Of a stretch of DNA of 44,774 nt, positions 16,535 to 24,224 are shown one piece after another. The position numbers and the translations under genes were made by a program. This stretch comes from Syntrophaceae bacterium. GTDB lineage: Bacteria; Desulfobacterota; Syntrophia; Syntrophales; Smithellaceae. Location: assembly GCA_003139775.1 (NCBI GenBank), contig PLGI01000127.1:1-44774 (forward strand). Direction: 5' to 3'. Positions within the stretch are counted from its first letter, which is position 1, and every line of letters begins with the position of its first letter. The notes beneath the pieces were generated by a model that was not told the origin of the DNA, ran no database searches, and saw only the letters and a program-made list of their open reading frames with translations.

Positions 16535-17713
16535 ATGAACGAACTCGAACTCAAGTACGGCTGCAACCCCAACCAGAAGCCCGCCCGGATCTTCATGGCG
16601 GAAGGCAGCGATCTGCCGGTGACCGTATTGAACGGCAAGCCCGGCTACATCAACTTTTTGGATGCTTTCAACAGCTGGCAACTGGTGAAAGAGCTCAAAG
16701 AAAATACCGGCATGGTTGCCGCGGCCTCCTTTAAACATGTCTCTCCCGCCGGCGCCGCTCTGGGCTATCCCCTGGACAGAGTTCTGCGTAAGATGTATCA
16801 CATCGACGCCAAAATGAAGCTATCCCCGCTTGCCTGCGCCTATGCGCGCGCCCGCGGCGCCGACCGCATGAGCAGTTTCGGCGACTGGATTGCGCTTTCC
16901 GATGTGTGCGACGTGCCCACGGCAAAGATCATCAAAACCGAGGTCACCGACGGTATCATTGCCCCGGGCTATGAGCCGGAAGCTCTGGAGATTTTAAAAT
17001 CCAAAAAAGGTGGAAACTACAATGTAGTTAAAATCGACCCAGACTACGTGCCCGTTTCTCTGGAGCACAAACAGGTATACGGCATTACCTTTGAGCAGGG
17101 CCGCAACGACCTGAAGATCGACAACCGCATGCTGGAAAACATGGTGACCGAAAACAAGACTCTGACCGACGCGCAGAAACGCGATCTGGTGCTTGCCCTG
17201 ATAACGCTGAAATATACTCAATCCAACAGCGTGTGCTACGTGCAGGATGGCCAGGTCATCGGCGTGGGCGCGGGACAGCAGAGCCGCATCCATTGCACCC
17301 GTCTGGCTGGCCAGAAGGCCGACAACTGGCAACTGCGCCATATGCCCAAGGTTTTGAATCTGCCTTTCCGCGAAGATGTTGCCAAACCCAACCGTGACAA
17401 CGCCATCGACGTTTATCTGGGCGATACACCGGAAGACGTTATCGGCGACGACGTTTGGGCCGAAACGTTTACCAAACAGCCCAAACCTTTAACCAAAGGT
17501 CAAAAGAAAAAATGGCTGAGCAAAGTAAAGGGCGTTTGTTTAGGCAGCGACGCGTTCTTCCCCTTCGGCGACAACATCGAGCGCGCGCACCGCAGCGGCG
17601 TGACCGCCATTGTCGAGGCCGGCGGTTCCATCCGCGATCAGCAGGTGATCGACACCTGCAACAAATACGGTATTGCGATGGCCTTTTGCGGCCTGCGCTT
17701 GTTCCACCATTAA
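16535..17713 (+). CDS. purH: Stand-alone AICAR formyltransferase (PurH C-terminal domain)
   Basis: Transfers formyl from 10-formyl-THF to AICAR, giving FAICAR for the upstream PurO. The 392-aa protein covers only the AICARFT part of the usual bifunctional PurH; the IMP cyclohydrolase domain is absent. The catalytic Lys-His pair is in ASFKHVSPAGAALG, with LKYTQSNSVCY, GVGAGQQSRIHCTRLAG, and a C-terminal SDAFFPFGDNIERA and EAGGSIRDQ as in PurH. Its ribosome site lies in the last codons of purO, so the two are coupled. Confidence 0.93.
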   Translation: MNELELKYGCNPNQKPARIFMAEGSDLPVTVLNGKPGYINFLDAFNSWQLVKELKENTGMVAAASFKHVSPAGAALGYPLDRVLRKMYHIDAKMKLSPLACAYARARGADRMSSFGDWIALSDVCDVPTAKIIKTEVTDGIIAPGYEPEALEILKSKKGGNYNVVKIDPDYVPVSLEHKQVYGITFEQGRNDLKIDNRMLENMVTENKTLTDAQKRDLVLALITLKYTQSNSVCYVQDGQVIGVGAGQQSRIHCTRLAGQKADNWQLRHMPKVLNLPFREDVAKPNRDNAIDVYLGDTPEDVIGDDVWAETFTKQPKPLTKGQKKKWLSKVKGVCLGSDAFFPFGDNIERAHRSGVTAIVEAGGSIRDQQVIDTCNKYGIAMAFCGLRLFHH

Positions 17714-17741
17714 ACTGATAAATAATGATGGGAGTTAAACT

Positions 17742-18995
17742 ATGGAAAGCTTGAAAGACTTGCAGTTGCGTTATGAGTCCCTCAAAGGGCTTGGTTTGAA
17801 ATTAAATATTGAACGCGGCCAACCGGGAGACGATGATTTTGATCTGTCGAACGCCCTGTTCGGCATTGTAACGGAAAAGGACATTAAGACCCAAAGCGGC
17901 TTCGATATCCGTAATTATCCCGGCGGTGTTTTGGGCCTGCCGGAAGCACGTGAATTATTTTCCGGAATCTTAGGCGTGAAACCGGAAGAAATGATGGTCG
18001 GCAACAATGCCAGCCTGCTCATCCTCTCCAAGGTTTTGATGTGGGCTCTCCTGCGCGGTGTGGTCAGAAGCCCCGCGCCCTGGTGCAAAACCGATAAGCC
18101 GAAGATGATTGTCACCGTGCCCGGCTATGACCGGCATTTTACGCTCCTTGCTGAAATGGGATTCGAGATGATCCCGGTCAGAATGACGAAAGATGGGCCG
18201 GATATGGACGAAGTTGAAAAAGTGGCCGCAGCGGATGCAAGCGTCAAGGGAATTATTTTCGTTCCCACTTATTCCAATCCCACCGGAGACACGGTTTCCG
18301 ACGACACCGTGAAAAGACTGGCCTCCATGAAAACAGCCGCGCCGGACTTTACAATTTTTGCCGACGACGCCTATGTCGTTCATCATCTTGTTGACAATCC
18401 CCAAAAGCCGAAAAATCTGCTGCGCGCATGCGAGGAAGCAGGGAACCCCAACAGGGTCTATCTTTTCAGCTCGACATCCAAAATTACATTTTCCGGCGCG
18501 GGGCTGGGTTTCATGGCGACAAGCGCAGCCAACTTGGCGTATATTTCCAAACTCTTCGGAACCACATTCATCGGGCCCAACAAGGTGGAACAGTTGCGCC
18601 ATGTTAAATTCCTCAGTGCTTATCCGGGCGGGGTTGCCGGTCTCATGAAGGAACACGCCAAACTGCTAAAACCCAAATTCGACATCACTCAAAAAGTGTT
18701 GTCGACGGAACTTGGCGCAACGGGTCTCGCCACCTGGAGCAATCCGGCGGGCGGTTATTTCATCAGTCTGGATACGGCAAAACCGGTAGCCAAGCGAGCC
18801 GTGGCGCTTTGCAAAGAAGCGGGCGTTGCAATTACACCGGCAGGCGCGACGTTTCCTTTCGGCAAAGATCCCAATGATGCCAATATCCGGATTTCTCCGA
18901 CCCGGCCGCCCGTTGCCGAACTGGAAAAAGCCATTGAAGTGCTGGCCGTTTGCATTAAACTGGCCTCGGCGGAATTTGACAGCGCGGCAAAATAA
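17742..18995 (+). CDS. Aspartate aminotransferase, class Ic-like PLP enzyme
   Basis: A fold-type I PLP enzyme of 417 aa that transfers amino groups, most likely between aspartate and 2-oxoglutarate. The PLP lysine is in SSTSKITFSGAGLGF; PTYSNPTGDTVS and FADDAYVVHH provide the Asn and Asp/Tyr cofactor contacts, and the C-terminal NIRISPTRPP holds the substrate carboxylate Arg. The N-terminal region (RYESLKGLGLKLNIERGQPG) is typical of the MocR-like class Ic AspATs. It lies 28 bp after purH and ends before a strong terminator, so it probably shares the pur transcript. Aspartate is consumed in purine synthesis, a possible link (inference). Confidence 0.87.
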   Translation: MESLKDLQLRYESLKGLGLKLNIERGQPGDDDFDLSNALFGIVTEKDIKTQSGFDIRNYPGGVLGLPEARELFSGILGVKPEEMMVGNNASLLILSKVLMWALLRGVVRSPAPWCKTDKPKMIVTVPGYDRHFTLLAEMGFEMIPVRMTKDGPDMDEVEKVAAADASVKGIIFVPTYSNPTGDTVSDDTVKRLASMKTAAPDFTIFADDAYVVHHLVDNPQKPKNLLRACEEAGNPNRVYLFSSTSKITFSGAGLGFMATSAANLAYISKLFGTTFIGPNKVEQLRHVKFLSAYPGGVAGLMKEHAKLLKPKFDITQKVLSTELGATGLATWSNPAGGYFISLDTAKPVAKRAVALCKEAGVAITPAGATFPFGKDPNDANIRISPTRPPVAELEKAIEVLAVCIKLASAEFDSAAK

Positions 18996-19325
18996 TTACG
19001 TTTCCTTTTTGCTATGGAGTGTCATTCCGGACAATCGAAGCGCGATCCGGCTTGTGCCCTTCAGGGTGAATCCAGGAAAATTTAAACCGATGGGTCAAGT
19101 CTTTTTGACTTGATCCATTTTTTTAACCATTTGTCTTCCAATATCCTTCTCCAAAACCCAATTATTAATATTCCATTGATTTTCAAAAATAATTTTTGTA
19201 GAAGATAAACATTTCCAAAACAGATTTTGCACCACGAATCAAATTTTAACATTTTACATATATCAATTGTTGTGCAAATAACTAAATATAAATTGTGAGC
19301 AGGCTGCATAGCGGAGAAATAATGT
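18996..19325. other. Intergenic region: GTCATTCC-type repeat, terminator, AT-rich DNA
   Basis: Positions about 19020-19078 resemble the dispersed GTCATTCC...AATCCAG repeat seen again near 32946-32995. A terminator follows at 19090-19124. From about 19125 composition becomes clearly AT-rich up to the next gene, marking the edge of an accessory segment. No gene seen. Confidence 0.5.
19090..19124 (+). terminator. Rho-independent terminator after the aminotransferase
   Basis: A 12-bp stem (one G-T pair) around a 5-nt T loop, built on GGGTCAAGTC (19092-19101) and GACTTGATCC (19107-19116), followed by ATTTTTTT. This is the clearest intrinsic terminator in the window and would end the purO-purH-aminotransferase unit. 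Confidence 0.85.
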
Positions 19326-19862
19326 ATGGATTGGGTGAAATACATATTAGAATTTTTAAAAGTGGTTAAAGCGGGCGTTGCTGGTGAAAGTGATTTGCCA
19401 GCTATACTTCTTGGTATAGTGGTTGCCTATCTGACGATCCTTATCTCAGTAGCGATTGCAATTTTTAGTGAGAAAAAAGAATTTGAGGCATTAGACAGAA
19501 ATGTCATATTGGATCACATCATAAGAGCCAAAAGGCTCTTGTTATATTTGGTTTTCACATTCTTCCCTCTTTTATTCTGGAATGGCTCACTACCGTGGAC
19601 CAGAATATTGGAGATACTTTCTTGGATTATTGGTATAGTTCTTATGACCAAGATTTTAATTAACTCCTATCACTGGATGAAAGGAAATAAGTTTCGATTG
19701 AGGTTTGATTATTTGAGAGACTTACAAGATAAGCAAGATATGGAAGAAGCATGGCGGTCTGTATGGCAAACTGAGAACATCAATTTTAAGAATGAACAAG
19801 AATTCTTTAGTATATTCCATTCTACTGTGAATCAATTATTGGAAAACAATGAAAAAAGATAA
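19326..19862 (+). CDS. Hypothetical membrane protein (AT-rich accessory gene)
   Basis: A 178-aa protein with three predicted membrane segments (about 26-46, 70-88, 96-112) and a charged cytoplasmic C-terminal half (KFRLRFDYLRDLQDKQDMEEAWRSVWQ...). No recognised domain. Its codons and flanks are much more AT-rich than the pur genes before it, suggesting horizontal acquisition. The last 14 nt overlap the next gene, so the two form a coupled pair. No clear Shine-Dalgarno site precedes the ATG. A two-gene accessory system (membrane subunit plus cytoplasmic subunit) is possible but unproven. Confidence 0.7.
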   Translation: MDWVKYILEFLKVVKAGVAGESDLPAILLGIVVAYLTILISVAIAIFSEKKEFEALDRNVILDHIIRAKRLLLYLVFTFFPLLFWNGSLPWTRILEILSWIIGIVLMTKILINSYHWMKGNKFRLRFDYLRDLQDKQDMEEAWRSVWQTENINFKNEQEFFSIFHSTVNQLLENNEKR

Positions 19863-20914
19863 TCTTATAATCGCATCAAAATTGCTTGATGATTTCAATA
19901 ATTTCCTTGATAAGCGCTCTGCTGTTTTTTTAACATGGTCAGATAAGATGTTTGACAGAGTATTGGAATGGCACTTTGAAATATGGAAAAAAGAATATGA
20001 GTATTTATTGTTAGGGCAAGATAAAAAGTTAGATGAATGGAGTATGTATAGTGAACTTTCGAGGACGTTGGATTCTATTTTTCGACAGATTGAAATACAT
20101 GCCTTAAAGGAAAGGACATCTTTTCCTTTTTTTGATAAGTTAAAAAAACATGCAGAAAAATATAAGAAAGAATCGGTGTCATCTCGCTCCTACATGGAGT
20201 CTTTATTTAATCTTGTTTGGGGTTAATTCCCCTTAGCTTGCTACGAAAGGCCTATTCCTTATAGAGGCTTTTGATACCCCGTAGCTTGCTGCGGGGTAGT
20301 TCATTACTTTTTATCATATTTTCTTTCAAAATATTTACGATGCACCCGAGAGATTTGATATTTGGGAGCATTACTTTCCCAAAGAATGGAAGGTCACGAG
20401 GAGTAATCTCCAAAATTCAGAGAATATAATATCCATAATATCTCTTAACCATTTCCTTGAGTGGGCTAGTGGCAGAATTTGGCAAACAAGCAAAGAAAAT
20501 GATTTTACGTTAGATGATGTATCAAGAAATCTTTTCCCAGAAGTAGATCCAATTTTATGGGCTAAAATCATAATCTTTTGTTTTTCACCATACGGCGAAG
20601 ATCGGTTACGCTCGGTGATAGAAAGACCTTGGAATTTTGGTTTTATGGGTCGTGTTAAAGTATTTATAGGCGATCAAGAGAATGAAATTAAACAAATGCA
20701 TAAAGACGAAGAAATAAACACTTTTAATTTGTCTTATTTTCTCTTTAAAAATGAGTTTTCTGGGACTAAGTTGGACAGTTATATAAAATTGCTTGAACAG
20801 CTTTCATATCCTAAAGATTCGGAAGAGTATAGCAAAAAGTCAAGACTTCAATATCTATTTACTGAGATGTTAGCTTTTGTGAAGGACATTGAGAAGTCCG
20901 AAAAGTCTAAATGA
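19849..20914 (+). pseudogene. AT-rich unknown gene interrupted by a hairpin repeat
   Basis: The 5' part (19849-20226, 125 codons, starting MKKDNLIIASKLLDDF) stops inside a repeat element. After the element an open frame without its own good start runs from about 20300 to 20914 (about 204 codons; WEHYFPKEWKV, NHFLEWASGRIWQTS, FCFSPYGEDRLRSVIERPWNF, ending KDIEKSEKSK) with the same base composition. The two parts are in different frames. Joined, they would form a protein of roughly 320-330 aa partnered with the upstream membrane protein, whose end overlaps its start. I do not recognise the family. A separate second gene starting at GTG 20615 is an alternative, but the open frame well upstream of that GTG argues against it. 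Confidence 0.6.
20222..20306. repeat. Short hairpin repeat inside the unknown gene
   Basis: Two related hairpin units: CCCC-TTAGCTTGCTACG (decayed) and TACCCCGTAGCTTGCTGCGGGGTA (20274-20297 region, stem ACCCCGTAGC/GCTGCGGGGT). The element separates two open frames of one apparent gene, so it looks inserted. Exact boundaries are uncertain; no target duplication was identified. Confidence 0.55.
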
Positions 20915-20923
20915 TCATTAGGG

Positions 20924-20986
20924 AATTCCGAGGACATAACACTTAATTAAAATGACGGACGAGAGGAAATCACGGGGGTGAACCCC
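20924..20986 (+). repeat. Dispersed repeat, copy 1 of a direct pair
   Basis: Contains TTCCGAGGACATAACACTTA followed by ATGACGG and GAAATCACG-GGGG-GAACCC. It matches the second copy at 21949-22013 over about 60 bp with roughly 80% identity by eye and in the same orientation. TCCGGGGACA...ACTTAATTA strings recall sequences next to IS200/REP-type transposases (from memory, unverified). Confidence 0.6.
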
Positions 20987-21033
20987 TCTACGCAGAATAT
21001 CCGAATCCTATTCCATGTTAAATCAAGATGGAA

Positions 21034-21225
21034 TTACAGGATCTCTTTAACTCTTCCCACAATTCCGCTTTCCAGGCGCACCTTGATACCGTGTGGATGG
21101 GTGGCCGACTTTGTGAGAATGTCTCGCACGACGCCTTCGGTAGTTGTGCCTGTGCGTTGGTCCTGCTTCTGCACAACCTTGACGCGTGCACCCACTTTTA
21201 TATCAGCGCTGTTATTTCCAAACAT
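21034..21225 (-). CDS. YwbE family protein (DUF2196)
   Basis: A 63-aa protein carrying the family signature: KVGARVKVVQKQDQRTG, then GVVRDILTKSATHPHGIKVRL and SGIVGRVKEIL. YwbE proteins are small beta-rich proteins of unknown function found widely in bacteria. The ATG at 21225 has GAGGA 8 nt upstream; a TTG 15 nt earlier would extend it to 68 aa. It lies between two direct repeats together with the HigBA genes and is 73 bp downstream of higA on the same strand. Confidence 0.82.
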   Translation of the reverse strand: MFGNNSADIKVGARVKVVQKQDQRTGTTTEGVVRDILTKSATHPHGIKVRLESGIVGRVKEIL

Positions 21226-21297
21226 GGAGTCTGTCCTCAAAAAAATTATTTGTATAAACTATTAGGAAAAAATCGGGACAGGTACATTTAATCAAAC

Positions 21298-21600
21298 CTA
21301 TACTGCCATTCTCAGGGGATGCACTTCCCGGAAAACCTGTTGAGCCAAAGCGTCTTCCGCTGTATCCATATCGAAGCGGCTTTGCAGATTGGTCCAATAC
21401 CGCGGTTCCTGGCTGAAATACCTGCCCAATCTGAGCGCGAGCTCTGCATTGACGGGACGTTTGCCGCTGACAACATAGCTGATGCGCATGGCCGGAACAC
21501 CTATATCATGTGCCAGCCGATACTGAGAAAGCTCCAGCTCGTCCAATAATTCTTTTAAATAAACACCCGGGTGAATGGGTTGAATACGTTTTTTAGTCAT
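21298..21600 (-). CDS. higA: HigA-family antitoxin (XRE-type HTH)
   Basis: A 100-aa helix-turn-helix protein: HPGVYLKELLDELELSQYRLAHDIGVPAMRISYVVSGKRPVNAELALRLGRYFSQEPRYWTNLQ is the typical HigA addiction-module core. It neutralises the HigB toxin and represses the operon. AAGGAGG overlaps the end of higB and lies 6 nt before the ATG, and toxin-before-antitoxin order is characteristic of higBA. The operator is probably the inverted repeat at 21901-21921. Confidence 0.92.
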   Translation of the reverse strand: MTKKRIQPIHPGVYLKELLDELELSQYRLAHDIGVPAMRISYVVSGKRPVNAELALRLGRYFSQEPRYWTNLQSRFDMDTAEDALAQQVFREVHPLRMAV

Positions 21601-21611
21601 TATAAACCTCC

Positions 21612-21893
21612 TTAGTGGTAATCAACAATTTCAACTTTTTCGGCATTACCATTGCGCCAAACAAAGCAAATACGCCATTGATCGTTGATTCTTATGCTCC
21701 ATTGCCCCTGCCGTTTTCCTTTCAATGCTTCCAGGTGATTGGATGGCGGCAGCCGTAGGTCTTCGATTTTGATTGCCGCGTCAACAGCATTGAGTTTCAT
21801 AAACGCCCATTGTTGGATATCCAGAGGGAACTTACGCGAATGCTCACGATGAAATATCTTTTCGGTTTCGCGGCAATGAAACGATTTAATCAT
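21612..21893 (-). CDS. higB: HigB-family mRNA interferase toxin
   Basis: A 93-aa RelE/HigB-like toxin: MIKSFHCRETEKIFHREHSRK, then LDIQQWAFMKL, LRLPPSNHLEALKGKRQGQWSIRINDQWRICFVW and a final VEIVDYH. HigB toxins cleave mRNA on the ribosome. The family's basic and aromatic C-terminal residues (RIND-WR-CF) are present, so it looks active. It ends 11 nt before higA. No Shine-Dalgarno site precedes the ATG; the predicted promoter places transcription initiation at or next to the ATG, so the message may be leaderless. Confidence 0.92.
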   Translation of the reverse strand: MIKSFHCRETEKIFHREHSRKFPLDIQQWAFMKLNAVDAAIKIEDLRLPPSNHLEALKGKRQGQWSIRINDQWRICFVWRNGNAEKVEIVDYH

Positions 21894-21899
21894 GGGAGG

Positions 21900-21928
21900 A
21901 TAGTAAACAATAAGTTTACTAATGTCAA
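21900..21928 (-). promoter_or_regulatory. higBA promoter with embedded operator
   Basis: On the minus strand TTGACA (21928-21923), a 17-nt spacer, then TACTAT (21905-21900). The perfect inverted repeat TAGTAAAC-AATAA-GTTTACTA (21901-21921) fills the spacer and overlaps the -10, so a bound HigA or HigBA would block RNA polymerase. The start site would fall at about 21893, the first base of higB. Confidence 0.7.
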
Positions 21929-21948
21929 GCAAATCGTTGTTGCGTTGA

Positions 21949-22013
21949 ACTCCGGGGATATTACACTTAATTATGATGACGGGAGGAAGGAAATCACGAG
22001 GGCGAACCCTTCC
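21949..22013 (+). repeat. Dispersed repeat, copy 2 of a direct pair
   Basis: CTCCGGGGATATTACACTTA then ATTATGATGACGG and GAAATCACGAGGGCGAACCC. Same orientation as the copy at 20924-20986; the pair encloses YwbE, HigA and HigB (about 960 bp). The segment 21894-22201 otherwise contains the higBA promoter and hairpin repeats and no gene. Confidence 0.6.
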
Positions 22014-22061
22014 GCTTGGCTCACTATCAGCGCGTGTCAATCCCACTCCGCTTCGCTTCGG

Positions 22062-22215
22062 GGATAATTCCACTTACGCTTCGAACATTGCATAGCTCGT
22101 TTTACCACGGCGCTATGCGCCTGGTATAGTTTGCCTTACGCTTAAAACTTCACTTCGTTCGTTTTACACAAGGTATAATTCGTCTAATAAATTTCAGTGT
22201 GCTACACTTCTGAAA
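22062..22215. repeat. Micro-hairpin repeat element (copy 1) reaching into mutY
   Basis: Begins with a 25-bp segment (GGATAATTCCACTTACGC...) identical to 36369-36393 and ends with TTTCAG-N12-CTGAAA, which is also found in the second copy. Inside are several short hairpins with CTTCG/TTTG-like loops, for example GGCGCTATGCGCC. The right end supplies the last codons and stop of mutY. No coding frame. Confidence 0.55.
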
Positions 22216-23311
22216 ATTGGGACTCATTATCAGCTTGGCTCACTATCATTCTGTCAATCTTCGACAAAGGCAATTTCTTTAAATCGCTGAGCGATGCCCA
22301 TCGCCAATTCTGGCACCCGAGCGGTTTCGGGGTGCCTTTCAGCAAACGGCATTCATATGCCTGAAGCGTTACGCGGAAGTGTGTGTAGGCGTGATTGACC
22401 GAGGCCAGATGTTTTCCCGGTTGGATGGAAATGCCCAGTTCTTCTTTCACGCAACGCCTCAAACGGCTTTCTATGTCTTCACCTGATTTAATAAAGCCGC
22501 CGGGCAGTTTCCATAAAGAGGCCAGTAAACCTGTTGTTGGCCGCTGAACAACCAGTAACAAGCCCTTTGAATTACGGATGACGGCTGCTGCCGCCTGCCG
22601 ATGAGGGATGGCAGGTGCCTTCCGGATTATCGGAAGAACGTTTTGTAAATCATGAAGCCGGGCCTGACAATGGTGGGCTACAGGACAACGGGAACAGTCG
22701 GGATTTTTGGCTTTGCAGATCGTTGCTCCCAGATCCATCATGGCCTGGTTGAAATCGCCGGGATGTTTGACGGGAATCAGCGAAGCGGCAAGCTTCTGCA
22801 ATTGCTTTTGCTCCCGTGTGTCGTCCACAGGTTTACGGATGGCAAAAAGACGACATAAAATCCGGCGAACGTTTCCGTCAACAGCGGGAACCGCCTGTCC
22901 ATAAGCAATGCTTAAGATGGCGCCAGCCGTGTATTGGCCTATGCCGGGTAGTGTTTGTATCACTTCCCAATTATCGGGAATTTGGCCGCCGAACTTTTCT
23001 ACAATCATGCGGGCGGCGGCGTGAATATTTCTGGCCCGTGAATAGTAACCCAGGTTTTCCCAGACCTTGAGCACATTCTGCAAGGGGGCGCGAGCGAGTG
23101 AGGAAACGGTAGAAAAAGCTTTCAGGAAACGATGATAGTACGAAATCACTGTATCAACCTGAGTTTGCTGGAGCATGATCTCCGAAATCCAGATATGGTA
23201 AGGATCGTTTGTTTTGCGCCAGGGAAGGGAGCGTTGATTGTGCCAATACCAGGCCAATAGTTGACGGCCCAGAGGACTTTTGATTTTATTGATATCTTTT
23301 ATCATCACCAT
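22202..23311 (-). CDS. mutY: A/G-specific adenine DNA glycosylase MutY
   Basis: Removes adenine mispaired with 8-oxoguanine. Residues in the 369-aa form: catalytic Glu44 in SEIMLQQTQV, HhH motif LPGIGQYTAGA (about 121-131), catalytic Asp145 in VDGNVRR, and the [4Fe-4S] cysteines Cys199-x6-Cys206-x2-Cys209-x5-Cys215. A C-terminal NUDIX-like domain (about 235-345) carries a box with the usual Glu of REx replaced (RRCVKEELGI), normal for MutY. The start is uncertain: ATG 23311 is chosen, ATG 23305 is possible, and neither has a strong ribosome site. The last residues (QFSEV) come from an adjoining repeat element, so the original 3' end has been altered, but all catalytic parts are intact. Confidence 0.93.
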   Translation of the reverse strand: MVMIKDINKIKSPLGRQLLAWYWHNQRSLPWRKTNDPYHIWISEIMLQQTQVDTVISYYHRFLKAFSTVSSLARAPLQNVLKVWENLGYYSRARNIHAAARMIVEKFGGQIPDNWEVIQTLPGIGQYTAGAILSIAYGQAVPAVDGNVRRILCRLFAIRKPVDDTREQKQLQKLAASLIPVKHPGDFNQAMMDLGATICKAKNPDCSRCPVAHHCQARLHDLQNVLPIIRKAPAIPHRQAAAAVIRNSKGLLLVVQRPTTGLLASLWKLPGGFIKSGEDIESRLRRCVKEELGISIQPGKHLASVNHAYTHFRVTLQAYECRLLKGTPKPLGCQNWRWASLSDLKKLPLSKIDRMIVSQADNESQFSEV

Positions 23312-23409
23312 ATGTATATCCCATACCCGGAAACATCGCAATGAATTAGGCGTTGATAAGACTCGCTATTTCTTCTAAACGATTATTTATATCCTCTTCC
23401 CTTTTTATC

Positions 23410-23438
23410 TTGACAGATTAACTCTAAATACTTACAGT
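23410..23438 (+). promoter_or_regulatory. Probable sigma-70 promoter of the cyclophilin gene
   Basis: TTGACA (23410-23415), 17-nt spacer, TACAGT (23433-23438). The -35 is perfect and the -10 matches at four of six positions. Its start site would leave a leader of about 25 nt before the ATG at 23470. Confidence 0.5.
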
Positions 23439-23469
23439 TTCAATAATACGAAATAGAAGGGGAAATACT

Positions 23470-24012
23470 ATGAAAAACGATTTAAAAGCAGTTATGGAAA
23501 CAAATAAAGGAAAAATCAATTTGCAGCTTTTTGCCGGGCAGACGCCGATTACCGTCGGGAATTTTGTGAATCTGGCCCGGCGCGGTTATTACAATGGTTT
23601 AAAGTTTCACAGAGTTATTCCCGACTTCATGATTCAGGGCGGATGTCCTTCTGGTGATGGCCGTGGCGGACCCGGATATAAATTCCCGGATGAATTTGTC
23701 AAAGAATTGCGACACAGCAAACCCGGTATTTTTTCTATGGCTAATGCCGGTCCGCAGACCAACGGTAGTCAGTTTTTTATCACTCATGTGGCGACGCCGT
23801 GGCTGGACGGCAAACATACAGTGTTCGGCGAAGTCGTAAGCGATGCCGACCAGAAGATTGTCAATCAGATTGCTCAGGGCGATAAAATCATTTCCGTAAC
23901 CATCGAAGGCGATGTTTCGGAACTTATGGAAAACGTCAGTCTGATGATCGAAAAATGGAATGCGATCCTCGATGAAAATTTTCCCAAGTTACCGAAAGTA
24001 TCGAAGGCCTAA
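23470..24012 (+). CDS. Cyclophilin-type peptidyl-prolyl cis-trans isomerase
   Basis: A 180-aa cytoplasmic PPIase without signal peptide. Cyclophilin landmarks: [39 protein letters not shown] with the catalytic Arg, [18 protein letters not shown], and [13 protein letters not shown]. The usual conserved core is followed by about 45 residues ([32 protein letters not shown]) forming a helical tail beyond the standard fold. AGAAGGGG precedes the ATG. It is a single gene divergent from mutY; no functional link to neighbours is evident. Confidence 0.93.
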   Translation: MKNDLKAVMETNKGKINLQLFAGQTPITVGNFVNLARRGYYNGLKFHRVIPDFMIQGGCPSGDGRGGPGYKFPDEFVKELRHSKPGIFSMANAGPQTNGSQFFITHVATPWLDGKHTVFGEVVSDADQKIVNQIAQGDKIISVTIEGDVSELMENVSLMIEKWNAILDENFPKLPKVSKA

Positions 24013-24133
24013 AACAAATCAGAGGCGGCTTATAAACAGTCTTAAAACAAACATAGACGTGGCAAAGAAATCTCCCCCACCCCCTCTGATAACCTGAAGG
24101 TTACGCGAGGGCACACGAGGAAAGAGGGGAGTA

Positions 24134-24154
24134 CCTCCCTTTGATAAAGGGAGG
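24134..24154. repeat. Perfect 9-bp-arm hairpin in an intergenic repeat
   Basis: CCTCCCTTT-GAT-AAAGGGAGG. The surrounding sequence from about 24078 (CCCCCACCCCCTCTGATAAC, a small AACCTGAAGGTTA palindrome, and CTAAGAGGGATT) looks like a member of a dispersed repeat family. It may terminate the cyclophilin transcript, though no T-run follows. Confidence 0.5.
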
Positions 24155-24224
24155 CTAAGAGGGATTTTATGAAGTAGATGTCGTCTATAATATAGGACCC
24201 TTAATAATTAAGGAGGTAGATGTT

